From Verrucomicrobiota bacterium (GTDB taxonomy: Bacteria > Verrucomicrobiota > Verrucomicrobiia > Opitutales > Oceanipulchritudinaceae), in NCBI GenBank assembly GCA_009908535.1, contig JAAAOD010000115.1, positions 1-21,463 of the forward strand: a stretch of 21,463 bases of DNA. Reading direction: 5' to 3'. The notes under the pieces were generated by a model. That model was not told the origin of the DNA. It saw only the letters and a list, made by a program, of their open reading frames with translations, and did not search any database. Made by a program: the position numbers and the translations under genes. Of this stretch, positions 1-7,272 are shown one piece after another. Numbering within the stretch: the first letter of the stretch is position 1; the number at the start of each line of letters is the position of its first letter.

Positions 1-707
1 GCATTCTCTTTTACGACCGCTCCCTTCAACCGGTTACGGAGGTCGTTCCGGCAAAGTTCAAGGAGATTTCCTCCGTCGGTTCCAGTAGTCACAAATTAAC
101 GACATTCCCGCCCGTTCGCGTGGCCTGCGATGTCAGCAATCCGCTTCTGGGCGAAGGCGGGGCCACCCGGGTCTACGGTCCGCAGAAAGGCCTCCGGCCC
201 GCGGACGCGGACCGCCTCGAACGCTCCATGCGCCGTATGGGCACCCGGATTCTCGGGCTCTATGGGCGGGATCCGGCTTCATGGGAGGACCATCTCGCCG
301 AACCCGGAACGGGGGCCGCCGGGGGGATCGGGTTCGCCCTGCGCCACGCCCTGCCCGACTGCCGCTTCGTCGAGGGTTTCGGTCTCGTCGCCGATTGCCT
401 GCGCCTTTCCGAGAAAGCGGCGGCGGCCGAAGTCGTTTTCACCGGCGAGGGCCGTCTTGATGAAAGCTCCCTGTCCGGGAAGGGGCCCATCGCCCTCCTG
501 CGGATGATTCCGGAGGGAGCCCGCGTTCATTTCCTCGCCGGTGCCGTTGACGACAAGGTGGCTGCATCCCTTGCCAGGGAGTTTCGCGGCCTTGCGCTGC
601 AGGTGTCCCCGCTCTCCGGCCCGGAGGAACCGCTTGCCGAGGCCATGGCGAGAACGCGGGAGGCCATCGCCGAGACGGTGGCGTCGATTTTTAGGGACGC
701 GCGTTGA
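1..707 (+). CDS. Glycerate kinase, C-terminal part (5' end outside window)
   Basis: Glycerate kinase of the GlxK/GarK family phosphorylates glycerate, feeding glyoxylate or hydroxypyruvate carbon into glycolysis. The frame is open from base 3 to the TGA at 707 (234 residues), so the true start lies left of the window; the family is usually about 370-380 residues. A GTG at 120 is internal, because the residues before it (ending FPPVRVACDV) continue the family's conserved sequence. Visible family motifs are ACDVSNPLLGEGGATRVYGPQKG, here cited by its core NPLLGE, and TGEGRLDESSLSGKGP near the C-terminus. The next gene, DUF2062, begins 35 bp downstream on the same strand. The family call is firm. 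Whether it is the 2- or 3-phosphoglycerate-forming type cannot be told from this part. Confidence 0.93.
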   Translation, partial: ILFYDRSLQPVTEVVPAKFKEISSVGSSSHKLTTFPPVRVACDVSNPLLGEGGATRVYGPQKGLRPADADRLERSMRRMGTRILGLYGRDPASWEDHLAEPGTGAAGGIGFALRHALPDCRFVEGFGLVADCLRLSEKAAAAEVVFTGEGRLDESSLSGKGPIALLRMIPEGARVHFLAGAVDDKVAASLAREFRGLALQVSPLSGPEEPLAEAMARTREAIAETVASIFRDAR

Positions 708-742
708 CCCGCGCTGGCGGCATCCGTATGGCCCTACCTTGA

Positions 743-1375
743 ATGCAGGAGGAAGAGCGACGATTGCGCCAGCGGCGGCACGAGCGAATTGCCCGTACCA
801 AGCGCATTCTGCGATTTCTTCCCCGGCGGTCTAATGTTCATCGCTATCCGGGGCTGAAGTGGTTTGCCCGTGCCGCGCGGAAGCGGCTCTACCTGTGGAG
901 TTTCCGCGTCAAAGCGGTCGTGCCGGCATTGTACGCCGGCTGCATTCTGGCCCTCCTGCCCCTCTACGGCGTGCAGCTTCCGCTCTCCGCTCTGCTCGCT
1001 CTCCTCGTCCGCGCCAACCTCCCCGTTCTCGTCGGCCTGCAGTTCATCAGCAATCCGGTAACGGTCGTCCCGGTCTACCTCACCGGCTATCAGGTGGGAC
1101 GGGCCTGCCTGAATCTTTTCGGCATGGACCTGCCCCCCCTCAACTTCGAGGAAATGAACGCCTTCCTTTCCGCCCTCCATTCCGAACGACTGTTCCTCAA
1201 CCTTGGCTACCTTGCCAGGGTCTGGCTGGTCACGTCCCTCGGCGGAATTGTCCTTGGCTCCTTCCTTGCCACCGCTGGCGCCGTCATCTACAAAATCGCC
1301 GCCTACGAGGTGAACCTCTCCTACCAACGCCTCCGCGACCTCCAACGACGCAACCGTGCCTCCTCCGATTCCTGA
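743..1375 (+). CDS. DUF2062 family membrane protein
   Basis: 210-residue protein matching the DUF2062 family, small integral membrane proteins of unknown molecular function. The first 45 residues are Arg-rich and cytosolic-looking. A long hydrophobic stretch follows (about residues 55-85, around VVPALYAGCILALLPLYG), then the family signature region GLQFISNPVTVVPVYLTGYQVG, where the Asn-Pro is typical. A last hydrophobic segment lies near residues 155-185. The ATG at 743 gives the family's usual length. The 3' end overlaps the GTG start of the NamZ-type gene by 20 bp, which suggests translational coupling. The family assignment is good; no function should be inferred from it. Confidence 0.85.
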   Translation: MQEEERRLRQRRHERIARTKRILRFLPRRSNVHRYPGLKWFARAARKRLYLWSFRVKAVVPALYAGCILALLPLYGVQLPLSALLALLVRANLPVLVGLQFISNPVTVVPVYLTGYQVGRACLNLFGMDLPPLNFEEMNAFLSALHSERLFLNLGYLARVWLVTSLGGIVLGSFLATAGAVIYKIAAYEVNLSYQRLRDLQRRNRASSDS

Positions 1376-2651
1376 TCCCACCGCGACCCGACGGCGTTTC
1401 CTCAAGGCCCTCGCTCTCGCCGGCGCGGCAACGGTTCTGCCCGCTTCCGCGGGGACCGCCTCCGCCCGCACCGCCTCCATAAGCCTCGGCATTGACAATC
1501 TCCTCGGCGACGACTTCACCGCCTTGCGCGGCAAACGGGTCGGGCTCCTTACCCATCCCGCGGGCGTCAACCGGTACGGCGTGTCGACCATTGATCTGCT
1601 GCACCGCTCCGCCAACGTCCGCCTGCGCGCCCTCTTCGGCCCGGAACATGGCTTGTATGGCGATGAAAAGGCCAACGTGCCGGTTCTTGACCGTCGCGAT
1701 GAGCGCACCGGCCTGCCCGTCTATTCCCTGTACGGAAAATACCGCCGGCCCACCGCGGCCATGCTCGAGCAGATCGATGTCATGGTGGTCGATCTGCAGG
1801 ATATCGGTTCCCGCAGCTACACCTACGTGAGCTGCATGCGCTATGTCCTCGAGGAACTCTTCAAGGCCGGAAAGGAGGCGCTTGTCCTCGACCGGCCCAA
1901 TCCCCTCGGCGGCCTGAAAATCGACGGGCCGCCGCTGGAGGACCGCTGGGAAAGCTACGTCGGCGCCTTCCCGGTTCCCTATGTGCATGGACTCACCATC
2001 GGGGAACTCGCGCGCTTGGCGCAGGCAGAACCCGGTGTCATGGAAATCGACGACAGGACGCGTCGCCGCGGCCGCCTCCGCATCATCCCCATGACGGGCT
2101 GGCGACGGTCCATGATGTGGCCGGAAACCGGCCTGCGGTGGGTGCCCACTTCGCCCGCCATCCCCAATCTGTCCGCCGTCCTCGGCTATCCAATGACCGG
2201 TCTCGGGGCCCAGCTGGGGGGCTTTGCACACGGCTACGGGACGCGGCTGCCCTTCCGCCTCCTCCAGTTCCCGGGCAGGTCGCCGGAAGCCATCTCCGCC
2301 GCCCTCACGCGCCGCTCCGTCCGGGGAATGCAATTTCCCGTCATGAAATTTCAGCACCGGGGCCAGGCCCGTCGGGCGGTCTTCACCAAGGTGACCGATT
2401 TCAACGCTCTGCGCCCCACCGAATTGTCCCTGCATATGATGGCCCTCGCCTGTGTCTGGTCGCCGCGGAACCCCTTCACGGGCGCTTCCGCCTCGCAGCG
2501 GAGCCTCTTCAACAAGCACGTCGGCGATTCCCGCGTATTGGATCAGTTGATACAAGAGGGCGCGGGGATCGACATCCCCGCGCTCCTGCAAGACTGGCAA
2601 GCCTACTGCCGGCGCTTCCGCGCGCGTACCGCCGCATGGCGCCTGTATTGA
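1356..2651 (+). CDS. namZ: DUF1343 / NamZ-type exo-beta-N-acetylmuramidase, Tat-exported
   Basis: 431 residues of the DUF1343 family, whose characterised member NamZ removes N-acetylmuramic acid from the non-reducing end of peptidoglycan fragments. The GTG start at 1356 is favoured because it yields a twin-arginine signal: T-R-R-R-F-L-K at residues 11-17, a hydrophobic core ALALAGAATVLPA, and a likely cleavage after ASA near residue 35. Family motifs are present in order: GLLTHPAGVNRYG, FGPEHGLYGDEKA, GLPVYSLYGKYRRPT, VVDLQDIGSRSYTYV, LDRPNPLGG and PYVHGLTIGELA. The start lies inside the end of the DUF2062 gene. A strong hairpin follows the stop. Family certainty is high; the exact substrate is inferred from the family, and the product should act in the periplasm. 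Confidence 0.88.
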   Translation: MPPPIPDPTATRRRFLKALALAGAATVLPASAGTASARTASISLGIDNLLGDDFTALRGKRVGLLTHPAGVNRYGVSTIDLLHRSANVRLRALFGPEHGLYGDEKANVPVLDRRDERTGLPVYSLYGKYRRPTAAMLEQIDVMVVDLQDIGSRSYTYVSCMRYVLEELFKAGKEALVLDRPNPLGGLKIDGPPLEDRWESYVGAFPVPYVHGLTIGELARLAQAEPGVMEIDDRTRRRGRLRIIPMTGWRRSMMWPETGLRWVPTSPAIPNLSAVLGYPMTGLGAQLGGFAHGYGTRLPFRLLQFPGRSPEAISAALTRRSVRGMQFPVMKFQHRGQARRAVFTKVTDFNALRPTELSLHMMALACVWSPRNPFTGASASQRSLFNKHVGDSRVLDQLIQEGAGIDIPALLQDWQAYCRRFRARTAAWRLY

Positions 2652-2668
2652 GCGGGGCGCAGCCCCGC
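2652..2668. terminator. GC-rich hairpin between convergent genes
   Basis: Perfect 7-bp inverted repeat: GCGGGGC (2652-2658), loop GCA, GCCCCGC (2662-2668). It lies between the stop of the NamZ-type gene and the stop of agmatine deiminase, which converge 28 bp apart. The stem directly abuts the NamZ-type stop. There is no clear T-tract on either side, so it may act as a bidirectional stem-loop or mRNA 3'-end barrier and not as a classical intrinsic terminator. Confidence 0.6.
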
Positions 2669-2679
2669 CCCCGCGACCC

Positions 2680-3705
2680 CTACCCTTTCCGCGGAACCTG
2701 CTGCGTTACGCAATGAAAGGCGCCCCCCCCGGCAAGGAGAGAACGGGCGGGCAGACCGACCACCTGACGGGTCGGGAAAAGCTCTTGCAGGATCGTGAGG
2801 GCCTTCTCCTCCTCTTCTCCACCGTAACAGGGGACGAGGACCCGGTGATTGGCGATGTAGAAGTTGATGTGACTGGCCGGCGCCGCCGTGCCATCCTCGT
2901 AAGGGACTTTTCCCGGCGAGGGAATTTCCGCCACTTCCAGCCGGGCGCCGGAGGGCAGGCGGAACTTCCGCAGCGCCGCCGCGATTTCCCGCAACCGCTC
3001 CCGGTTCGGATCGTCCGCCCCGCTCGGGTGCTGGCAGACAACGGTGCGTGAATCCACAAACCGGGCGAGGTTGTCGACATGCCCGTCGGTATGGTCGTTA
3101 ACGAGGCCGTCCTCCAGCCAGAGAACCGTCTCCGCGCCGAACTCGCGGCGCAGAATTTCCTCCACCAGGCTTTCCTTTGCGCCGGGGTTCCGATTTGTAT
3201 TAAGGAAACAACTACGCGTCGTGATGAAGACCCCTTCCCCGTTGCCCTCCAGCCCGCCGCCCTCGCCGGTGAGGGAAAGGAAACGCGCCGGAAGCCGATG
3301 GCGGGCGACCATGCGCGCGGCCACACTCCCGTCCCCGGGCATGCGGTACTTCTCCCCCCAGCCGTTATGACGCAGGCAGCGGGCCTGCTGTCGCCCATCG
3401 GGGCCTGTGACGACAACAGGCGCGATGTCCCGGAACCAGATGTCCCCGAAGGAAGCTTCCACCCAGCGAATCCGTTCTCCGGCAACGCTTTTCACCGCCG
3501 CCGCCATGGCGGCAGCCCCGTCGGCCCAGACCTCGACCCTCTCCGGCACAGCGCAACCGTGCACCGGCTCGGAAAGGGCCTTGAGGAACCGGGCCATTTC
3601 CCCGCAGGCAGCCGTGTAGGCATCTCCCCAATACACGGGATGGCTGGGCCATGCCGTCCAGACGGCGGCATGGGGCTCCCACTCCGCTGGCAGGCGGGGC
3701 CGCAC
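2680..3705 (-). CDS. aguA: Agmatine deiminase (agmatine iminohydrolase)
   Basis: 341 residues. The enzyme hydrolyses agmatine to N-carbamoylputrescine and ammonia in putrescine synthesis or agmatine use; it belongs to the guanidino-group-modifying (porphyromonas-type PAD) superfamily. Visible motifs are LPAEWEPHAAVWTAWP at the N-terminus, FGDIWFRDIAPV (Asp-containing, replacing the common DTWMRDTGP), EGGGLEGNGEG, NDHTDGHVDN with the catalytic His/Asp, and GGGAFHCVTQQ with the nucleophilic Cys near the C-terminus. The start is a GTG at 3705. The PEPCK stop codon TAA (3711-3709) is in the same frame and only one codon (CTG) upstream, so no longer N-terminus is possible. No Shine-Dalgarno is obvious, so expression probably depends on termination-reinitiation after the upstream gene. 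No arginine decarboxylase or AguB is seen in the window. Confidence 0.92.
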   Translation of the reverse strand: MRPRLPAEWEPHAAVWTAWPSHPVYWGDAYTAACGEMARFLKALSEPVHGCAVPERVEVWADGAAAMAAAVKSVAGERIRWVEASFGDIWFRDIAPVVVTGPDGRQQARCLRHNGWGEKYRMPGDGSVAARMVARHRLPARFLSLTGEGGGLEGNGEGVFITTRSCFLNTNRNPGAKESLVEEILRREFGAETVLWLEDGLVNDHTDGHVDNLARFVDSRTVVCQHPSGADDPNRERLREIAAALRKFRLPSGARLEVAEIPSPGKVPYEDGTAAPASHINFYIANHRVLVPCYGGEEEEKALTILQELFPTRQVVGLPARSLLAGGGAFHCVTQQVPRKG

Positions 3706-3708
3706 CAG

Positions 3709-6700
3709 TTAATCGAGGCAGGGGTGCAGTTTTATTTCCCGCCCAATGGTACCCTGCAGCATGGCGTGGTAATCGTCCCCTTGGCACTTCTGGAGGCGCT
3801 CTTCCGCCGCCATGCGCAAGGCCTCGATTTCGGAGTGCGCGTGTCCGTTGTCCTTGAGATAGGTGAGCATCCGCTGCCAGTGCCCGATGTCACGGGCCTG
3901 CTTACTCGCAATGCGCTCGCGGTACCAGTCGCTTTGGAGGATGGCTTCCGGATCGAAAAGGGCGCGTACCTCCGGATCCGACAGGCCCTTGCCCTCCCAC
4001 GCGCCGTCACGCATGATGTGGAGCAGGGCCTTCAAGGGCGGACAGGCCAGCTCGATGCTGCCGTCGCGGAAGTAGTTGCCGGCCACCTTCCGATGCGTCG
4101 TCATCATGTTGTCGAGACCGTCCGCAAAAATGGCGAGGTCCTGCTTTTCCGGCTGCAACATGTCCTCGTCGAAAAGCATCTCCGGACTGGTGAAGATCCG
4201 GCCGAGGAAGTAATTCACGAAGAGCTGGTTGATGCGGTAGCCGAGAATGCCGGTGGGCAGGGGCTTCCCCTCGAATTCCAATTCCGGAACCGGCTCAAGG
4301 AATCCCTTTTCGCGCAACCAGTCGGGATTGCGCTCGAACTTCTTCATGCGGCACCATAATTCCGGCACCAGCAGGCTGATGTCGTGGTCGACGCGGAAGT
4401 TCGGGCCGATGTAGCCGGCGGCAGTGATGTACGGTTTCAGTCCCGTCAGGGCCGCCGCCACGAGGGCGTTGTTCAGGTCCGTGATGGGAAGGAGGGCATT
4501 GAAAGGAGCCTTGGTAAGCGCTCCTTCCGAGCCGGCCCCGGTCGTCGACGGGCTCTTCCCCGTCATGCTGGAGGTGAACTCCATGAAGGCCTCCGGCAAA
4601 GGCAGGTAATGGATCGGATTGAAGACCGCAAGCGACCGCACGGGCCCGTCCGGCGGATTGTTGCGGCGCCCGGGCAGCAGCCCGTTGACCGGATAGAGGA
4701 CCTTTTCGTCCGCCTTGATCCTGCGCCGGAGCCGCGCCCCCATCTCCGCGATGTAGTTGGATTGTGGATCTTCGAGGGTGGGCCGGTTCTGCAGATAGCG
4801 CGGATTTTTCGTCGGCTTCCCGTCCACGATACGCGGATGCGAGGGAACGACAAGGTAGGCCGGATTCCGGTCGGGATGGGCGACAAATTCCCGCAAAACC
4901 CGTTTCACCGGTTCGGTGTACTCATCAAAGTGCACCGCATCCTCCAGCAACTCGTGCGCCTCTTCCCGGGTGAGGGCGTGGTAATTGGAAAAGAAGTTGT
5001 TGCAGGCGGACATGTCCTCCTCCGTCTTGGCATCATATCCCCGGATAACGGCGTCGTCGGGACGCTGGAAGAGCCGGTACTCGCAATTGCGCACCACCTT
5101 GGCGCTGGCGCCCCCCTGCGCCTTCCCGGGCTTTCCGGCAATCCACTTCCACGGCACCACCACGGAAGCGGTGATGTCGTCCTCGGTCTGCAGCTTGTCG
5201 GCCGGGAAAAAGTCCTTGCGCAGGCTGAAGACGCGCCACGAGCCGTCCTGATCGTAACCGAGGCGGAGGTAGCTCGTGACAATGGAGCGGTCGTTATGCT
5301 TGAGCTCGTGCCCGGGAATGCCGTTGATGATATCGACGGAGAACCGCTCCTTCCAGGCATCCCCCCACTCCGGCTTGTAGAAGCGCTTCACGAGGAGGAC
5401 GAGTTCCTTCACGTGCGTCGGGATCCGGCGCAGAAAATCATTGTACTCCCTGGTATATTCGTCGCTGGGCGTCAGCAACTTGATCACCGACCCGAGGGAA
5501 CGCTTCGGCCCGAGTAAGGGTCGGCTCTGGTCGCGGTTGCGGGAGGTATCCTTGAAGCGGTGGCCGTAGTTGCCCTTGAGAATCTTCTCGGCCGCATCCA
5601 GGTCTTCCTTGAGGTCCTGGACGTAGAAAGGCGCATTGATGATGGCGTCGCCGATGGACTTGGAAATCTCCGATTTACCGCCCCCGCTGACCGTGCAGGG
5701 CTTGTGGCAGTTTGTCGCCTCCGGCATGGTACCAATAAGGCGCCAGCGGCGTCCGGTCGCCGGTTTCACCAGCCTGACCTTGTAGCCAAAGGGCAGAAGA
5801 TAGGTTTTTCCCGCCAGCAGTTTGATCCGCGCCTCGCGGCCTTCCCGTTGCCAGAGAATGGACTGTTCAGGAAGAGAAAAGCGGGCGCCTTCCGGTAGGT
5901 AGAGGAGATCCGGGAACTCTTTGTCCACCCCGTACCCTTCCTCTTTCAGCACCATGCGGTCGCCGTAGTTGCGGATCACTTCGTCAAAGGTGTAGTCGCT
6001 TTCGTCGATGTATTCGGAGAGCCGGAAATCCTCCCCGAGGTCGTAGGAGGTGAAGGCGAGAGTACCCCCGGCGTGTTCCTCTTCCACTACCCCGAAGAGG
6101 TTGGCGGCAAAGCTGATCTGGGTCTTGATTTCCTTTTTGCAGTAGCCGAAGTAATTATCGGAAATCATCGTGACGACGACCCCCTCCTCGGTCCGGGCGG
6201 TCAACTTGAAGGCTCCGCCGTCGTTGTAGAGCTCGTCTTCCTTTTCCCAGCACATGCCGTCCCGCTTCTGGCGCTCGGTGGCTTCGTCCACCGGCGGAAG
6301 GCCCACTTCCTTCTTCGTGAAAGTGGGCAGGTGCGGCGCGAGGATGACACAGCCGGTGTGACCGCTCCAGTGGTCCAGATCGAGACCGGCGTCGTTCTCG
6401 GGAAGAAAGGGATCGCCGGCGTTGCCGAAGATCGATTCGACAAAGTCGAGATTCGCCACCATACTCCCAGGAGCAAAAAAACGGACTTCCATGCTCTTCT
6501 CTTCGACGAGGTCCGCGACCTCCGGACAGATCACGGGCCGCAGAAGCAGGGACACCCAGAGATGCGCCTCGTCCTCCTGGCTCGAGGTGAACGGCAGGCG
6601 CAGGAGATCCCGAGGCGGTTGCAGGGCCGCCTGCAGGAGACGCAGAAAGGTCCTCCGGGGCACCGCCTTCTTGTCCTCCGGAATGGGAAGGCCCCCTTCG

Positions 6701-7182
6701 GCAACGTGAAAGACCCCCATTGTCGTGCGGCGGTCACTACGCGGGTTATGAAGGACCCCGTTCGCGACCCGGAAGGACTCGATGATTTCGGACTGGAAGC
6801 TGTCCTTGTCCGGCGGGAGGGAAAGCGCACGGCCGATCCCGTGCTGCGAAAGGTGGAAGGTACTGCCTGGAAGGCGGAGACCCTCCGCGCCCTCCTCCCC
6901 CTCGAAGTAACGGTGCAGGAATTTTTCGATACGCAGATCCACCGGTGGCCGCAGACCGCCTTGCAGCATACGGTTCTTGGCGCGAAAATGGGCAAGGAGG
7001 TTTTCGCCAATATTGAGGACCGAGGATTCCCCGGTCTTCCCGAAAATGGGCTCCCCGAGGGCGGAGAGCGTCAGGTTGATCCGCTCAACGGCGTGGGGAG
7101 GCGGACCACTGGCCCTTCCCGACTGCGCATCGAACCCGATGAGCCGGCGTAAGTGATCTTCTTTGGACATGAACTTGAACAT
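3709..7182 (-). CDS. Putative PPi-type phosphoenolpyruvate carboxykinase
   Basis: A 1157-residue cytosolic protein without signal peptide or membrane segments. I recognise it as resembling the long (about 1100-1150 residue) pyrophosphate-dependent PEP carboxykinases described from Propionibacterium, Entamoeba and several bacteria, which interconvert oxaloacetate + PPi and PEP + CO2 + Pi. These are about twice the size of ATP- or GTP-type enzymes and are often left as 'hypothetical'. A glycine-rich loop, VSGGGKSEISKS, lies at about residues 498-509, in place of the classical PEPCK kinase loop. Other well-formed blocks are FRVDHDISLLVPELWCRMKK at about 927 and GILGYRINQLFVNYFLGR near 980. The start is the ATG at 7182 or the ATG at 7170 (MSKEDHLRR); neither has a clear Shine-Dalgarno. 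Agmatine deiminase follows immediately in the same frame. Classification is from memory of the family, so the PPi specificity is less sure than the gene itself. Confidence 0.7.
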   Translation of the reverse strand: MFKFMSKEDHLRRLIGFDAQSGRASGPPPHAVERINLTLSALGEPIFGKTGESSVLNIGENLLAHFRAKNRMLQGGLRPPVDLRIEKFLHRYFEGEEGAEGLRLPGSTFHLSQHGIGRALSLPPDKDSFQSEIIESFRVANGVLHNPRSDRRTTMGVFHVAEGGLPIPEDKKAVPRRTFLRLLQAALQPPRDLLRLPFTSSQEDEAHLWVSLLLRPVICPEVADLVEEKSMEVRFFAPGSMVANLDFVESIFGNAGDPFLPENDAGLDLDHWSGHTGCVILAPHLPTFTKKEVGLPPVDEATERQKRDGMCWEKEDELYNDGGAFKLTARTEEGVVVTMISDNYFGYCKKEIKTQISFAANLFGVVEEEHAGGTLAFTSYDLGEDFRLSEYIDESDYTFDEVIRNYGDRMVLKEEGYGVDKEFPDLLYLPEGARFSLPEQSILWQREGREARIKLLAGKTYLLPFGYKVRLVKPATGRRWRLIGTMPEATNCHKPCTVSGGGKSEISKSIGDAIINAPFYVQDLKEDLDAAEKILKGNYGHRFKDTSRNRDQSRPLLGPKRSLGSVIKLLTPSDEYTREYNDFLRRIPTHVKELVLLVKRFYKPEWGDAWKERFSVDIINGIPGHELKHNDRSIVTSYLRLGYDQDGSWRVFSLRKDFFPADKLQTEDDITASVVVPWKWIAGKPGKAQGGASAKVVRNCEYRLFQRPDDAVIRGYDAKTEEDMSACNNFFSNYHALTREEAHELLEDAVHFDEYTEPVKRVLREFVAHPDRNPAYLVVPSHPRIVDGKPTKNPRYLQNRPTLEDPQSNYIAEMGARLRRRIKADEKVLYPVNGLLPGRRNNPPDGPVRSLAVFNPIHYLPLPEAFMEFTSSMTGKSPSTTGAGSEGALTKAPFNALLPITDLNNALVAAALTGLKPYITAAGYIGPNFRVDHDISLLVPELWCRMKKFERNPDWLREKGFLEPVPELEFEGKPLPTGILGYRINQLFVNYFLGRIFTSPEMLFDEDMLQPEKQDLAIFADGLDNMMTTHRKVAGNYFRDGSIELACPPLKALLHIMRDGAWEGKGLSDPEVRALFDPEAILQSDWYRERIASKQARDIGHWQRMLTYLKDNGHAHSEIEALRMAAEERLQKCQGDDYHAMLQGTIGREIKLHPCLD

Positions 7183-7215
7183 GAATAGTTAGTAAATTAA
7201 TCGAGTCATCCTCAG
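7175..7215. promoter_or_regulatory. AT-rich divergent promoter region (tentative)
   Basis: The 90-bp gap between the divergent PEPCK and CAP-protein genes has one conspicuously AT-rich island (7181-7202, including TAGTTAGTAAATTAATC) in otherwise GC-rich sequence. It lies directly before the PEPCK start and about 70 bp before the CAP-protein start. It is the natural place for -10 elements of both genes, but I could not fit a convincing -35/-10 pair on either strand. Confidence 0.3.
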
Positions 7216-7272
7216 CGGCGGTCGCCACTGCTTGGAGAGCAAGAACGATAGCGGGCAGAGGTCAAGGAAGAC

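Noticed and set aside
120..707. GTG at 120 as the start of a short glycerate kinase-like gene
   Set aside because: The frame is open to the window's left edge, and the residues upstream continue the family's conserved sequence, so the gene is simply cut by the window.
734..2600. Two long minus-strand open frames opposite DUF2062 and the NamZ-type gene
   Set aside because: Antisense shadows; the plus strand carries recognisable families with proper starts and a Tat signal.
3079..7152. Long plus-strand open frames opposite the PEPCK-like and agmatine deiminase genes
   Set aside because: They mirror the codon positions of the real minus-strand genes in GC-rich DNA and show no family motifs, while the minus strand has clear conserved blocks throughout.
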